Part shown: positions 24,020-33,078 of the stretch, piece by piece
Position numbering within the stretch: position 1 is the stretch's first letter
How the letters are laid out: each line of letters starts with the position of its first letter
NCBI GenBank assembly: GCA_964569795.1
Contig: CAZMVB010000006.1
Location: 120,461-184,460, forward strand
Source of the DNA: JAHJDS01 sp964569795
GTDB taxonomy: Bacteria > Desulfobacterota > Desulfarculia > Desulfarculales > JAHJDS01
Direction: 5' to 3'
Length of the DNA stretch: 64,000 nucleotides
Position numbers and translations under genes: made by a program
The notes under the pieces: generated by a model
What the model was told of the DNA's origin: nothing
Database searches by the model: none
The model's input: only the letters and a program-made list of their open reading frames with translations

Positions 24020-25331
24020 CCGCCGGATCATCGTCTCCATGCCGCCCCGGCACGGCAAAAGCCTGGTGGCCAGCCGGAAGTTTCCGGCCTGGTTTCTCGG
24101 GAAAAACCCGGACCGGGAGATCATCATCGTCTCCTACTCGCTGGAGCTGGCCCGGGAGCACTCGCGGGCGGCCCGGGACACCCTGGCCGAGCTGGGACCG
24201 GTCATCTTCGGGGTCGAGCTGGCCCCGGGGGTGGCCGCCGCCGGGAGGTGGGGGGTGGCCGGGCATAACGGCGGGTGCGTGGCCGCCGGGGTGGGCGGTC
24301 CGATCACCGGCCGGGGCGCGGACGTCCTGATCATCGACGACCCGATCAAGAACCGGGCCGAGGCCGAGTCGCCGCTTATCCGGCGCAAGGTCTGGGAGTG
24401 GTACCGGTCCACGGCCCGGACGCGCCTGGCGCCGGGCGGATCGATCGTGGTCGTCATGACCCGCTGGCACGAAGACGACCTGGTGGGGCGTCTTCTGTCC
24501 GCGGACGATCAGGACTGGGAGGTACTGTCCTTTCCGGCCCTGGCCGGGGAGGACGACCCCCTGGGCCGGCGGCCGGGCGAGGCCCTGTTTCCGGCCCGTT
24601 ATCCGGCGGCCGCCCTGGCCCGCATCCGGCGGGACCTGGGCTCCTACGAATGGTCGGCCCTGTACCAGCAGGCCCCGTCGCCGTCCGGCGGGGGCCTGTT
24701 CAAGCGGGAGTACTTTCAGGTCTTCGAGCGGGTCGGCGCGGTTTTCGTGCTTCACGGCGGCTCTGGTCAGCGCCAGGAGCGCCTGGCCGAGCGCTGCCGC
24801 CTGTTTCAGACCTGCGATCCGGCGGGCACCCTGGGCCAGCGCGCGGATTATTTCGTGCTGGGCACCTGGGCCCTGACCGCGGAGAGGGAGTTGCTGCTCA
24901 TGGACGTGATCCGAACCCGGCTGGAAGGGCCGGACCAGGTCAAGCTGATCCGGCGCGAGTACGAACGCTGGCGGCCGGCCTTTGTGGGCATCGAGACCAA
25001 GAGCCTGGGGCTGGGGACCTTTCAGCAGCTCCGGCGGGACGGCCTGCCGGTCCGGGAGTTGAAGGCCGACCAGGACAAGTTCACCCGGGCCCTGCCCATG
25101 GCCGCCCGGTACGAGGCGGGCATGGTCTATCATCGCCGGGGCGCGCCCTGGCTCGAGGAACTCGAGGCCGAGCTGACGGCCTTCCCTCAGGGCAAACACG
25201 ATGACCAGGTCGATATGGTGGCCCATGCCGGCCTGGCCGCCATCGGGACGGTCAGGTTCGGCCCGGGTGACGCCTTCACCTCGGGGGTCAAGCTGGCCGC
25301 CCGCCGCGACCAAGGGGCGTTTTTGACGTGA
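23868..25331 (+). CDS. Phage terminase large subunit (ATPase-nuclease)
   Basis: 487 residues from TTG 23868, with GAGG upstream; an ATG at 23931 is the alternative. The ATPase domain has Walker A SMPPRHGKSLVASR and Walker B DVLIIDDPIKN, plus the coupling motif VVVMTRWHEDDLVGR. The C-terminal RNase H-like nuclease shows FQTCDPAGTLGQRADYFVLG, FVGIETKSLGLGTFQQL and QGKHDDQVDMVAHA, carrying the three acidic metal ligands. It cuts and pumps phage DNA into proheads through the portal. The stop overlaps the portal start (ACGTGACC). Confidence 0.92.
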   Translation: MSKASWSGLLTAAARVRFRTFMTLQGRGRWRRSPHLDALCRALERATETPDRRIIVSMPPRHGKSLVASRKFPAWFLGKNPDREIIIVSYSLELAREHSRAARDTLAELGPVIFGVELAPGVAAAGRWGVAGHNGGCVAAGVGGPITGRGADVLIIDDPIKNRAEAESPLIRRKVWEWYRSTARTRLAPGGSIVVVMTRWHEDDLVGRLLSADDQDWEVLSFPALAGEDDPLGRRPGEALFPARYPAAALARIRRDLGSYEWSALYQQAPSPSGGGLFKREYFQVFERVGAVFVLHGGSGQRQERLAERCRLFQTCDPAGTLGQRADYFVLGTWALTAERELLLMDVIRTRLEGPDQVKLIRREYERWRPAFVGIETKSLGLGTFQQLRRDGLPVRELKADQDKFTRALPMAARYEAGMVYHRRGAPWLEELEAELTAFPQGKHDDQVDMVAHAGLAAIGTVRFGPGDAFTSGVKLAARRDQGAFLT

Positions 25332-26668
25332 CCAGGCTCAAACATTGGCTGACCCGGTTCAACTCGAAGAGGCTGGATTCTCCCCAGACCCCGGCGGCCC
25401 GGGAGACGGCCGGGGTCAGTCCCGACAGGTACACGGCCGCCGCCTGGCGGATCACCCCCTATCGCAATCCGGACGAGCTGACCTGGAAGTGGGGTCAGGG
25501 CCTGGCCGTCTATCAGGAGATGACCCGGGACCCCTATGTCAAGGCCGGCCTGAGACAGCGCAAGCACAAGCTGCTGGCCCGCAACTGGCGGGTCGAGCCG
25601 GCCTCGGCCGACGGGCGCGACCTGGAGATCGCCGCCTTTTGCGAGTGGACCCTGAGGCATTTCCTGGCCAAGGGGACCTTCAAGCAGGACCTCTACGAAT
25701 TGCTCGACGCCATGGACGTGGGCTTTGCGGTCATGGAGATCGTCTGGGAGGTGATCGAGTCGGGCCATTACCGCGGCCTGGTCGGCGTCCGCGAACTCAA
25801 GAGCAAGAACCCCTTCTGGATCGAGTTCCGGATGGACGAGTTCGGCAACCTCCTGGCCGACGGCCTGACCCTCAGGCAGGCGACCACCGGCGCGGCCGAC
25901 GTCCGGCTGCCCACGGACAAGTTCATCATCTGGCCCTACATGGCCCGCTACGAAAACCCCTACGGCACCTCTGATCTGCGGGCCGCCTACCGGGCCTACT
26001 GGATCAAGGACACCGCCCTCAAGCTCCGGGCCGTGTTCCTGGAGCGCTTTTCGGGCAACAACCTGATCCTGCGCTATCCCCGGCACGAGGCCTCGATCAA
26101 GGACGAGCTCAAGGGCATCCTCGACTCGTGGCAGTCCGAGACGGGCCTGGTGGTGCCCGAGGAGGTCAGCGTCGAGACGATCAAGGTCGCCTCGAGCCCC
26201 TCGGCCAGCGAGTTCTCCAGCGCCGTGTCCGACCTCAACCGCGAGATCCTGGTCGGGGTCCTGGGCGAGACCCTGACCGTGGACCCGGCCCGGTTCGGCA
26301 CCCGGGCCCTGGGCGAGGTCCAGGACAAGGCCAAGACCGAGGACGTCCTGTTCCTGGCCGAGCTGGTCCAGGCGGTGGTCAACCAGCAGCTCATCCGGCG
26401 TCTGGTGGACTGTAACTTCGCCCCGGTGGAGCGCTATCCGGCCTGGCTGCTGGACGTCCCGGACGAGGCCGATCTGAACCGCGAGATCGCCGTGGACCGG
26501 GCCCTGGTCAAGCTGGGCGTGCCCCTGGCCAAGAGCTACTTTTACGAGCGCTACCACCGGCCCCGGCCCAAGGACGACGAGGAATTGATCCGGCCGGCAG
26601 GGGAGGCCGCCGACCCTTTTGTTCAAGCCGATCGGGGCCGGAATTCACCAACAACTGGACCCGGGTGA
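25328..26668 (+). CDS. Phage portal protein, Mu gp29-like (DUF935)
   Basis: 446 residues from GTG 25328, overlapping terL by four bases. Typical DUF935 features are NPDELTWKWGQGLAVYQEMT, DPYVKAGLRQRKHKLLARNW, KFIIWPYMARYENPYGTSDL and the C-terminal DVPDEADLNREIAVDRALVK. A dodecameric portal forms the DNA gate of the head vertex. This portal class is characteristic of Mu-type and B3-type transposable phages, which is the main basis for calling the head module Mu-like. Confidence 0.92.
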   Translation: MTRLKHWLTRFNSKRLDSPQTPAARETAGVSPDRYTAAAWRITPYRNPDELTWKWGQGLAVYQEMTRDPYVKAGLRQRKHKLLARNWRVEPASADGRDLEIAAFCEWTLRHFLAKGTFKQDLYELLDAMDVGFAVMEIVWEVIESGHYRGLVGVRELKSKNPFWIEFRMDEFGNLLADGLTLRQATTGAADVRLPTDKFIIWPYMARYENPYGTSDLRAAYRAYWIKDTALKLRAVFLERFSGNNLILRYPRHEASIKDELKGILDSWQSETGLVVPEEVSVETIKVASSPSASEFSSAVSDLNREILVGVLGETLTVDPARFGTRALGEVQDKAKTEDVLFLAELVQAVVNQQLIRRLVDCNFAPVERYPAWLLDVPDEADLNREIAVDRALVKLGVPLAKSYFYERYHRPRPKDDEELIRPAGEAADPFVQADRGRNSPTTGPG

Positions 26669-27048
26669 CGGCCGACGGACTACGGCTCGCCTTTCAAAAA
26701 GTAGGCGGTCAGGTCTTGAAACAACTTGCCCCGGACAAGGGACCGACTCCGGCCCGGGAACTCAAGATAAACGTCGGACCCGTCAAGCACGTTTTGGCCG
26801 CGGCCCTGGTCCAAAGCGGGGCCTGCGGGCCGTCTGGGGCGGAAAGCGAGGCCTTTGCCGCGGCCGGCCGCATCGGCGATCTGATCGCCCGGGGCCTGGA
26901 TCGGCTGGAAACCCCGGCCGACCGGGCCGCCCTGGCCGCCGGCATAAAGGATCTATTTGTGAAACTGGCCGACCGTGCTGAGTCCATCGCCCGAAATATT
27001 TTCGGGGCGGTCGGCTCGAATCGACCAGACCGGGGAGCGACCACATGA
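26665..27048 (+). CDS. Small phage protein between portal and protease
   Basis: 127 residues from GTG 26665, overlapping the portal stop by four bases and the protease start by four. Mostly helical and Ala-rich (FAAAGRIGDLIARGLDRLET), without membrane segments or known motifs. In Mu-type phages a second minor head protein (gp30-like) occupies this place but is much larger; this one is not recognisably related. It is supported mainly by its coupling to neighbours. Confidence 0.5.
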   Translation: MTADGLRLAFQKVGGQVLKQLAPDKGPTPARELKINVGPVKHVLAAALVQSGACGPSGAESEAFAAAGRIGDLIARGLDRLETPADRAALAAGIKDLFVKLADRAESIARNIFGAVGSNRPDRGATT

Positions 27049-28103
27049 CTTTCGGCGAACTCAAGGACATCGAGATCTTCGAGGCCGGGACCTATCACCA
27101 GGGCCGGTACGCCTACACCGAGGCCGACCTGGATCAGATGGTGGCCAACTGGCGGGATTGGGGCGATCACCTTCGGCCGACCCTGGTCATCGGCCACGAC
27201 GAGGACCAGGACATCCTGAAAAACTCGGGCCTGTTCGCCGCCGGGTGGCTGACCGGCCTGCGGCGCCGGGGCAAGAAGCTCATGGCCGACTTTAAGGACG
27301 TGCCCCGGGTGATCGTCGATCTGATCCGCCGGGGGGCCTACCGCCGGGTCTCGGCCGAGGTCTATCACGACTTTCGCCAGGGAGGCGCATCAAAGGGTCA
27401 CGTCTTGCGGCGGGTGGCCCTGTTGGGCGGCGAGATCCCGGAGATCAAAACCCTGCAAGACGTGGCCGCCCTCTATGAGGAGGCCGCCTTTCCCGAGGGC
27501 CAGACCCGATGGGTCGCCCTGGGCTCACGAGAGGAAACGACCATGAACCATGAGCTGAGCAAACCTTCCGGGGCGGTTCAGATGGCCGAACAGATGGCCG
27601 CCCTTAAGCAAGCCAAGGCCGAGGCCGAGACCCGGGCGCGGGACCTGGAAGGCGAGCTGGCCGAGCGGACGCGCGTCGAGCGGGAGCGGGACCTGGCGAC
27701 CTACGCCGAGGCCCTGACCCGGGGCGACGGCCGGATCGGCCTGGCCCCGTCCCTGGTCCGGGAGGTGATCGTGCCGGTCCTGGCCGGCCTGGACGACGGG
27801 ACCCCGATAAAATTCGGGCAGGACGAGCTGACGCCCTACCGGGCGGTCAAGGGCCTGATCGACCGGCTGGTGGCGGCCCACGGACGCCGGGCGGCCTTTG
27901 TCCGCTTCGGCGAGCTGGCCCCGGCCCGGCCCAGGACGCCCGAGCAGGTCGGGGACGACCCCCGGCGGGCGGTGGCCGAGGCGGCCCGGCGGCACGCTGA
28001 GCGGCATAAGGTGACCTTTGCCGAGGCCCTGCGGGCCGTGCTGGCCGCTGATCCCGATCTGGCCCGCGCCTATCAGCACTACACGCCAACCGGGAGGGAC
28101 TGA
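27045..28103 (+). CDS. Mu gpI-like head protease/scaffold protein
   Basis: 352 residues. The N-terminal region FEAGTYHQGRYAYTEADLDQ with RPTLVIGHDEDQDI and RGAYRRVSAEVYHDF matches the phage Mu I-type prohead protease; His and Ser in VIGHDE and RVSAEVYH are the likely catalytic residues. The C-terminal half is a coiled, charged scaffold (MAEQMAALKQAKAEAETRAR, then LEGELAERTRVERERDLATY). In this class protease and scaffold share one gene and process the head shell. It overlaps the previous gene by four bases and is followed two bases later by the decoration protein. Confidence 0.8.
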   Translation: MTFGELKDIEIFEAGTYHQGRYAYTEADLDQMVANWRDWGDHLRPTLVIGHDEDQDILKNSGLFAAGWLTGLRRRGKKLMADFKDVPRVIVDLIRRGAYRRVSAEVYHDFRQGGASKGHVLRRVALLGGEIPEIKTLQDVAALYEEAAFPEGQTRWVALGSREETTMNHELSKPSGAVQMAEQMAALKQAKAEAETRARDLEGELAERTRVERERDLATYAEALTRGDGRIGLAPSLVREVIVPVLAGLDDGTPIKFGQDELTPYRAVKGLIDRLVAAHGRRAAFVRFGELAPARPRTPEQVGDDPRRAVAEAARRHAERHKVTFAEALRAVLAADPDLARAYQHYTPTGRD

Positions 28104-28105
28104 AC

Positions 28106-28477
28106 ATGTCCACCACTGACTTTCACATTGACAACGTCTCGTTTGAGGCGGCCGACGATCTGTCGGCCTACCAGTTCCGGTTCCTGAAGCTGTCCGGGGG
28201 GGACGAGGTCGATATCGTCTCGGCCGCCACGGATCGGGTGGTCGGCGTCCTCCAGAACAAGCCGGCCGCCGCCGGACGCGGGGCGGCCGTGGCCGTCCAC
28301 GGCGTGATCAAGATGCAGGCCGGCGGGGCCATCACCGCCGGTCAGCCCTTCAAGACCAACGCCACCGGGTTTGCCGTGGCCGCCTCGTCCGGGGACTACG
28401 GCGTCCTGGGGCTGGCCTACACCACCGTGGCCTCGGGCGGCTTTTTCCGGGGCTACTTCTCCCCGACCAAGGATTAA
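28106..28477 (+). CDS. Head decoration/stabilisation protein, DUF2190 family
   Basis: 123 residues, beta-rich. DLSAYQFRFLKLSGGDEVDI, DRVVGVLQNKPAAAGRGAAV and GLAYTTVASGGFFRGYF are typical of DUF2190 capsid cement proteins, which lie between the protease/scaffold and capsid genes in many phages. It probably trimerises on the outside of the expanded head. Confidence 0.8.
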   Translation: MSTTDFHIDNVSFEAADDLSAYQFRFLKLSGGDEVDIVSAATDRVVGVLQNKPAAAGRGAAVAVHGVIKMQAGGAITAGQPFKTNATGFAVAASSGDYGVLGLAYTTVASGGFFRGYFSPTKD

Positions 28478-28490
28478 GGGAGACACCGTC

Positions 28491-29483
28491 ATGAGCTTGG
28501 AACGCATCGACTTCAGCATGACCCACGAGGACGTGCACGTGGACGCCCCTTTGTCCAACGTGGCCATGGAGTACCGGCCCCAGGGGTTGATCGCCCAGAT
28601 GATCTGCCCGGTGGTCGAGGTCCGCAAGCGCTCGGACATGTACTACGTCTTCAACCGGGGCTCGGCCTTCAAGGCGGCCGACAACACCCGCCGGGCGCCG
28701 GGCGCGCCGCCGCGGATCGTCCAGCCCGAGATCAGCTCGGACACCTACTACTGCCTGGGGTACGGCCTGCGGACCCTGTGGCCGCCCGAAGAGGAACACA
28801 ACGCCGACTTCACCAGCTTCCGGACGGCCCGGACCAGGTTCCTGGTCGATCAGCTCCTGCTGGACTACGAGTCCCGGGTGGCCGGCATTGTCACCTCGAC
28901 CGGCAACATGGGCTCGGCCACCAACTGCGCCTCGGACTGGGACGACAAGATCAACGCCGCGCCCTTTGACGACGTCAAGTCCCTGATCGACGGCCTCGAG
29001 GAGCAGTGCGGCTATCCGGCCAACGTCATCTACATGGGCCGGGGCGCCTGGGCCGCCTTCCGCAAGAGCCAGAACGTCACCGGGACCCTGAACCTCAAGA
29101 GCCAGTACGGCGGGGCCAAGCTGGTCACCCCCAAGGCGGTCGAGGCCGAGCTGTCCGAGTACGTGGGCGTGCCGGTCAGGCTGCTGGTCGGCCGGGCCAT
29201 GGTCGATTCGGCCGGCGAGGGGGCGACCCAGTTCCTGCGGCCCGTCTGGGACAGCTTCACCGTGGTCGCCGCCAACGTGCCCGAGACGGCCGATTTGGCC
29301 GCCCCGGCCTGGATCAAGGCCTTCCGGTGGAGCGTGCCCGAGCTGCCCTCGATGCTGGCCACCACCCCGCGCTACGACGAGAAGGAGTACCACTACTGGA
29401 TGGACGTGGGCTACTACCAGGTCGAAAAGGTGGTGGACACCTCCATGAGCCGGGGCCTGCTCCAGGTCAACTCGAGCCAGTAG
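28491..29483 (+). CDS. Major capsid protein
   Basis: 330 residues from ATG 28491 (AAGGGAGACACC upstream). It begins MSLERIDFSMTHEDVHVDAP and has MEYRPQGLIAQMICPVVEVR, TRRAPGAPPRIVQPEISSDT, and LVDQLLLDYESRVAGIVTS, matching the coat proteins found after DUF2190 genes. The size, position and Tyr/Trp-rich C-terminus (EYHYWMDVGYYQVEKVVDTS) support the call. It is distinct from Mu gpT by eye. An intrinsic terminator follows 20 bases after the stop. Confidence 0.8.
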   Translation: MSLERIDFSMTHEDVHVDAPLSNVAMEYRPQGLIAQMICPVVEVRKRSDMYYVFNRGSAFKAADNTRRAPGAPPRIVQPEISSDTYYCLGYGLRTLWPPEEEHNADFTSFRTARTRFLVDQLLLDYESRVAGIVTSTGNMGSATNCASDWDDKINAAPFDDVKSLIDGLEEQCGYPANVIYMGRGAWAAFRKSQNVTGTLNLKSQYGGAKLVTPKAVEAELSEYVGVPVRLLVGRAMVDSAGEGATQFLRPVWDSFTVVAANVPETADLAAPAWIKAFRWSVPELPSMLATTPRYDEKEYHYWMDVGYYQVEKVVDTSMSRGLLQVNSSQ

Positions 29484-29503
29484 GCGACCCTCCCCTTGAC
29501 CAT

Positions 29504-29544
29504 CGGCCCGGCGCGGTCTCGAAGGCCCCGCCGGGCCGATTTTT
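29504..29544 (+). terminator. Intrinsic terminator after the capsid gene
   Basis: CGGCCCGGCG (29504-29513) and CGCCGGGCCG (29529-29538) form ten perfect pairs, followed by ATTTTT. A second hairpin without T-run (GGGCTCGG/CCGAGCCC, 29572-29594) lies just before the next gene. Together they would limit transcription into the glycosyltransferase and tail genes unless antiterminated. Confidence 0.75.
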
Positions 29545-29621
29545 CAGGCGGTTCCTTTGGAGAATTGCGGTGGGCTCGGATTCAGGCCGAGCCCGCCCGG
29601 CCGTGCCAGCGGAGTTCGATC

Positions 29622-32582
29622 TTGACCGACTTGAACAGCCAGGACAAGCGGCTCGACATTGCCTTTGCCGCGCCGGGCCTGCCCTTTGACGGGGGGACCC
29701 TCGAAACGCAGGCCCTGGGCGGCTCGGAGACGGCGGTCATCTGTCTGTCCCGGGAACTGGCCGCGCGGGGGCACCGGGTCCGGGTCTTCTCCAATCAACC
29801 CCGGCCGGGCCTGTATGACGGGGTGCAATACCTGGACTTGTCCGGGCTCGGACCCAGGCTCAGGTCCGAGCCCACGGACGTGTTCGTGGCCCATCGCCAC
29901 GTCCTGCTTTTGGACGAGGCCCCCAACTCCAAGCTGAACTTCTTGTGGGCCCATGACCTGTGCTCGCCCCGGGCGGCCCGGGCCATCAACCAACGGGCCT
30001 GGAACCTGGACGGCGTCTTGGTCATGAGCGTTTTCCAAAAAGGGCACTACGTCGAGGCGACCGGGCTGCCGGCCGAGCTGTTTGTCGTCACCCGCAACGG
30101 GATCGACCTCCATCTCTTTCCGGGGCCGGCCCAGAACCGCAACCGGCGCCACCTGTTCTATGCCGCCCGGCCCGAGCGGGGCTTGACCCATCTGGTCCGG
30201 CCGGGGGGGATCATGGAGCGCCTGGGCCGGATCGACCCCCGCTACAGGCTGTTTGTCTGCGGCTACGCCAATCCCCGGCCCGAGACCGAGGACCTGTACC
30301 GGGACCTGGCGGCCTGGACGTCCGCCCTTAACAACGTGGTCGATCTGGGGCAGTTGACCAAGCGCGACCTGTACAAGTGGCTGAGCCGGGTCGGGCTGTA
30401 CGTCTATCCGACGGGCATACTGGACGAGTTCCAGGAGATCTCGTGCATCGCCGCCATGGAGGCCCAGGCGGCGGGCCTGCCGATCCTGGCCACGGACCGC
30501 GGGGCCCTGCCCGAGACGGTGGGCGAGGCCGGGGTGTTGATCAAGCCCACGCCCGGGGTCGAGGACGCCTTTGTGGCGGCCGTCCTCGAGCTGACCAACA
30601 CCCCGGAGGTCTGGGAGCGATGCAGCCGGGCGGGCCGGGAACGCTCGCGGGCCATGGACTGGTCCCTGATCGCCGCCGAGTGGGACGGCTTCCTGCTACA
30701 GACTTTCCAGGGCCGGACCCGGGACAAGGTCCGGCTGGCCCGTCATTTCCTGGAGACCTCGGACGTCATGGCCGCCCGTCGGCTGGCCAAGTCCCACGAC
30801 CTGACCGAAGTTCAAGCGGAAATCGAGCGCCAGGCCGGTGCCGTGCTGGGTGACGGGAACACGGCTCCGGCCTATGAGGCGGTTCACGCCTCGCCGCCGG
30901 TCAACCAGTGGACCCTGGGCCTGAATTTTTCGTGTCAGCCCCGGGGCCGGGCCTTGCTGGAGTGGTTCTCGGTCCGGCCCGAGCTGCATCGGTCGAAAAT
31001 CCTTGATTTTGGCTGCGGTCACGGCGGGGCGGCCCTGGCCCTGGCCAACGCCTTTCCAGGCGTTCAGATCACGGCCGTGGATCAGAGTTCGGTCATGGTC
31101 GCCAACGCCCGGCGGCTGATCGAGGCCGAGGCCCGGCATCCGGAAAAGGTGACCCTGGCCATTGCCGGCCCGGACTGGCTGGACACGGCCGAGCCGGCCG
31201 CCTTTGACCTGGTCATGGCCCAGGAGTTTCTGGAGCACGTCGAGGAGCCCTGGGTCATGGCCGACAAGCTGGAGCACCTGGTCAAGCCGGGTGGGGTCTG
31301 CCTGTTCGCGACGCCCATTGACTACTGGGACTCCGAGTATCGGCGGTCCGGCGATCCGAACCTGACGCCGTCCTTCCACCTCTGGAACCTGGAACGGGCC
31401 GACCTATACGAAATGTTCGGCCACGAGCCCGGGTTCGAGATCCAGGCCGTGGCCGCGAATCACCCGCTGCGGCACTGGCCGACCAGGACCCGCGGCCACC
31501 ATCTGTTCTGGTGGCGGCCCGGCGGCGGGCCGGCCCGGGAGATCGACTGGGACCGGAAACTAACAGTCCAGAACCCCCGGGAGACGGTCTCGGTCTGCCT
31601 GATCGTCAAGGACGGGGCCGACACCCTGGCCCGAGCGTTGAAATCGGTCCGGCCCTTTGCCGACGAGATTATCGTCGCCGACGGGGGGTCCACCGACGAT
31701 TCCGCAAAAATCGCCCTGGCCCATGGGGCGCGGGTGATCCAGGTCCCGCCCGTCGAGGCCGGCCGCTTTGGTTTTGACGACGCCCGGAACGCCTCGATCG
31801 AGGGGGCCATTGGCGACTGGATCCTGTGGATCGACGCCGACGAAGCGGTCACCGGGGCCGAGCACGTCAACAAGTACCTCCGGCCCAACGTCTTCGGGGC
31901 CTACGCCGTCAGGCAGCACCACTTCGCCGTGGAGCCGGCCGGGTCGGTCCGGATCGACCGGCCGATGCGGCTCTTCCGGAACCGTCAGGGCATCCGGTTC
32001 TTCGGCAAGGTCCACGAGCACCCCGAGACGGGCCTGAACCAATCCATCGTCCCGGCCCTGGCAATCGAGGACGTCAATATCGCCCACGACGGTTACCTGA
32101 CCGAGGCCGACCGGATCGGGCGGTTCGGGCGCAACTTCGACCTGGTCCAGTGGGATCGCCGGACATATCCCGACCGCCGCCTCGGCCAGTTCTTCGAGAT
32201 CAGGGACGACTGGAACCAGATGCGGTTCGCCGTGCAGGGCGCGGGCGGGGTGACCGAGACGGCGCGATTGTTCGCCCGCCGGGTGGTGGACAAGTACCGC
32301 CGCTGGCTCCTGGGCAAAGGCGACAGTCACCTCCACCTGGACGGCCTGGGCTTCTACTCGGACGCCCTGGCGGTCCTGGACCAGGGCTTCGAGGTCGGGC
32401 TGTCCCTGGAACTGGCCGGGCCCCGGGGCCGGGCCGAGGTGATGACCCGTCATGCGGCCCCCCGCCAGGCCGATTCCCGGGCTGGCCCCGAGGTGATCCG
32501 CTTTGCCGACGCGACCGACCTTGAAAAATTCCTGCAAGGCGGCCTCAACGCGGCCTTGACCAGAATCGGGGTGAGACCATGA
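29622..32582 (+). CDS. Three-domain glycosyltransferase-methyltransferase-glycosyltransferase fusion in the prophage
   Basis: 986 residues from TTG 29622, which has GGAG seven bases upstream. Domain 1 (about 1-370) is a GT4-type glycosyltransferase: LGGSETAVICLSRELAARGH, VVTRNGIDLHLFPG and CIAAMEAQAAGLPILATDRG. Domain 2 (about 420-630) is a class I methyltransferase: SKILDFGCGHGGAALALANA, ITAVDQSSVMVANARRLIEA, and VKPGGVCLFATPIDYWD. Domain 3 (about 655-930) is a GT2-type transferase: VSVCLIVKDGADTLARALKS, DEIIVADGGSTDDSAKIALA and ILWIDADEAVTG, the last carrying the metal DxD. It likely builds or caps a methylated glycan. The stop overlaps the next start (ATGA), so it is co-translated with head genes. 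Target (host surface polymer or virion protein) is unknown. Confidence 0.85.
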   Translation: MTDLNSQDKRLDIAFAAPGLPFDGGTLETQALGGSETAVICLSRELAARGHRVRVFSNQPRPGLYDGVQYLDLSGLGPRLRSEPTDVFVAHRHVLLLDEAPNSKLNFLWAHDLCSPRAARAINQRAWNLDGVLVMSVFQKGHYVEATGLPAELFVVTRNGIDLHLFPGPAQNRNRRHLFYAARPERGLTHLVRPGGIMERLGRIDPRYRLFVCGYANPRPETEDLYRDLAAWTSALNNVVDLGQLTKRDLYKWLSRVGLYVYPTGILDEFQEISCIAAMEAQAAGLPILATDRGALPETVGEAGVLIKPTPGVEDAFVAAVLELTNTPEVWERCSRAGRERSRAMDWSLIAAEWDGFLLQTFQGRTRDKVRLARHFLETSDVMAARRLAKSHDLTEVQAEIERQAGAVLGDGNTAPAYEAVHASPPVNQWTLGLNFSCQPRGRALLEWFSVRPELHRSKILDFGCGHGGAALALANAFPGVQITAVDQSSVMVANARRLIEAEARHPEKVTLAIAGPDWLDTAEPAAFDLVMAQEFLEHVEEPWVMADKLEHLVKPGGVCLFATPIDYWDSEYRRSGDPNLTPSFHLWNLERADLYEMFGHEPGFEIQAVAANHPLRHWPTRTRGHHLFWWRPGGGPAREIDWDRKLTVQNPRETVSVCLIVKDGADTLARALKSVRPFADEIIVADGGSTDDSAKIALAHGARVIQVPPVEAGRFGFDDARNASIEGAIGDWILWIDADEAVTGAEHVNKYLRPNVFGAYAVRQHHFAVEPAGSVRIDRPMRLFRNRQGIRFFGKVHEHPETGLNQSIVPALAIEDVNIAHDGYLTEADRIGRFGRNFDLVQWDRRTYPDRRLGQFFEIRDDWNQMRFAVQGAGGVTETARLFARRVVDKYRRWLLGKGDSHLHLDGLGFYSDALAVLDQGFEVGLSLELAGPRGRAEVMTRHAAPRQADSRAGPEVIRFADATDLEKFLQGGLNAALTRIGVRP

Positions 32583-33055
32583 GCCATTACTGCGGATCCG
32601 CGGACCTGATCGGGCGCTGGGGCATCGATTTCCTGAAACAGACCTCTGACCTGAGCAATTCCTATGACGCCGTTGTGTGGGACGTGGTCAGCGCTGCCCA
32701 GGCCGAGGCCGACGGCTACATCGACGCCCGGCTGGCCGGGGCCTGGGCCGGGTCGCTGCCCTTTGCCCAGGTGCCCGACCAGATCCCGCCCCTGGCCGCC
32801 CGGCTGACCGGGTATTTCCTGGCCCTGGGCGGGCGCCGCAAGAGCCCCGAGCTGGTTCTGGTCAAGCAGCACGTGGATGACATCCTGGGCCGGCTGGCCG
32901 CCGGCCGGATGCAGATGACCGTCAGCGGTCAGCCGCTGAGTCCCGGCGGGGACCTGCTGGCCTCGACGATCAGCGGCCATCTGCCCCGGTTCCGGCGGCC
33001 GTGGATCGACCCCACGGGCGAGGTGGTCTCCGGCGGGACCATGGAAGACTGGTAG
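32579..33055 (+). CDS. Head completion/connector protein, DUF1320 (Mu gp36-like)
   Basis: 158 residues from ATG 32579, overlapping the previous stop. The N-terminus SHYCGSADLIGRWGIDFLKQ followed by QAEADGYIDARLAGAW and IPPLAARLTGYFLALGGRRK is the DUF1320 pattern of Mu-like phages. This protein closes the head after packaging. In related phages it directly follows the capsid gene, so the glycosyltransferase fusion interrupts a normally contiguous pair. Confidence 0.8.
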   Translation: MSHYCGSADLIGRWGIDFLKQTSDLSNSYDAVVWDVVSAAQAEADGYIDARLAGAWAGSLPFAQVPDQIPPLAARLTGYFLALGGRRKSPELVLVKQHVDDILGRLAAGRMQMTVSGQPLSPGGDLLASTISGHLPRFRRPWIDPTGEVVSGGTMEDW

Positions 33056-33078
33056 GTAACAAAGCGAAAGGCCAGAGC

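Noticed and set aside
29496..29621. N-terminal extension of the glycosyltransferase fusion from a TTG at 29496
   Set aside because: It would read through the intrinsic terminator and hairpin, its residues are Arg/Pro-rich noise, and TTG 29622 has a well-placed ribosome-binding site before a typical GT4 start.
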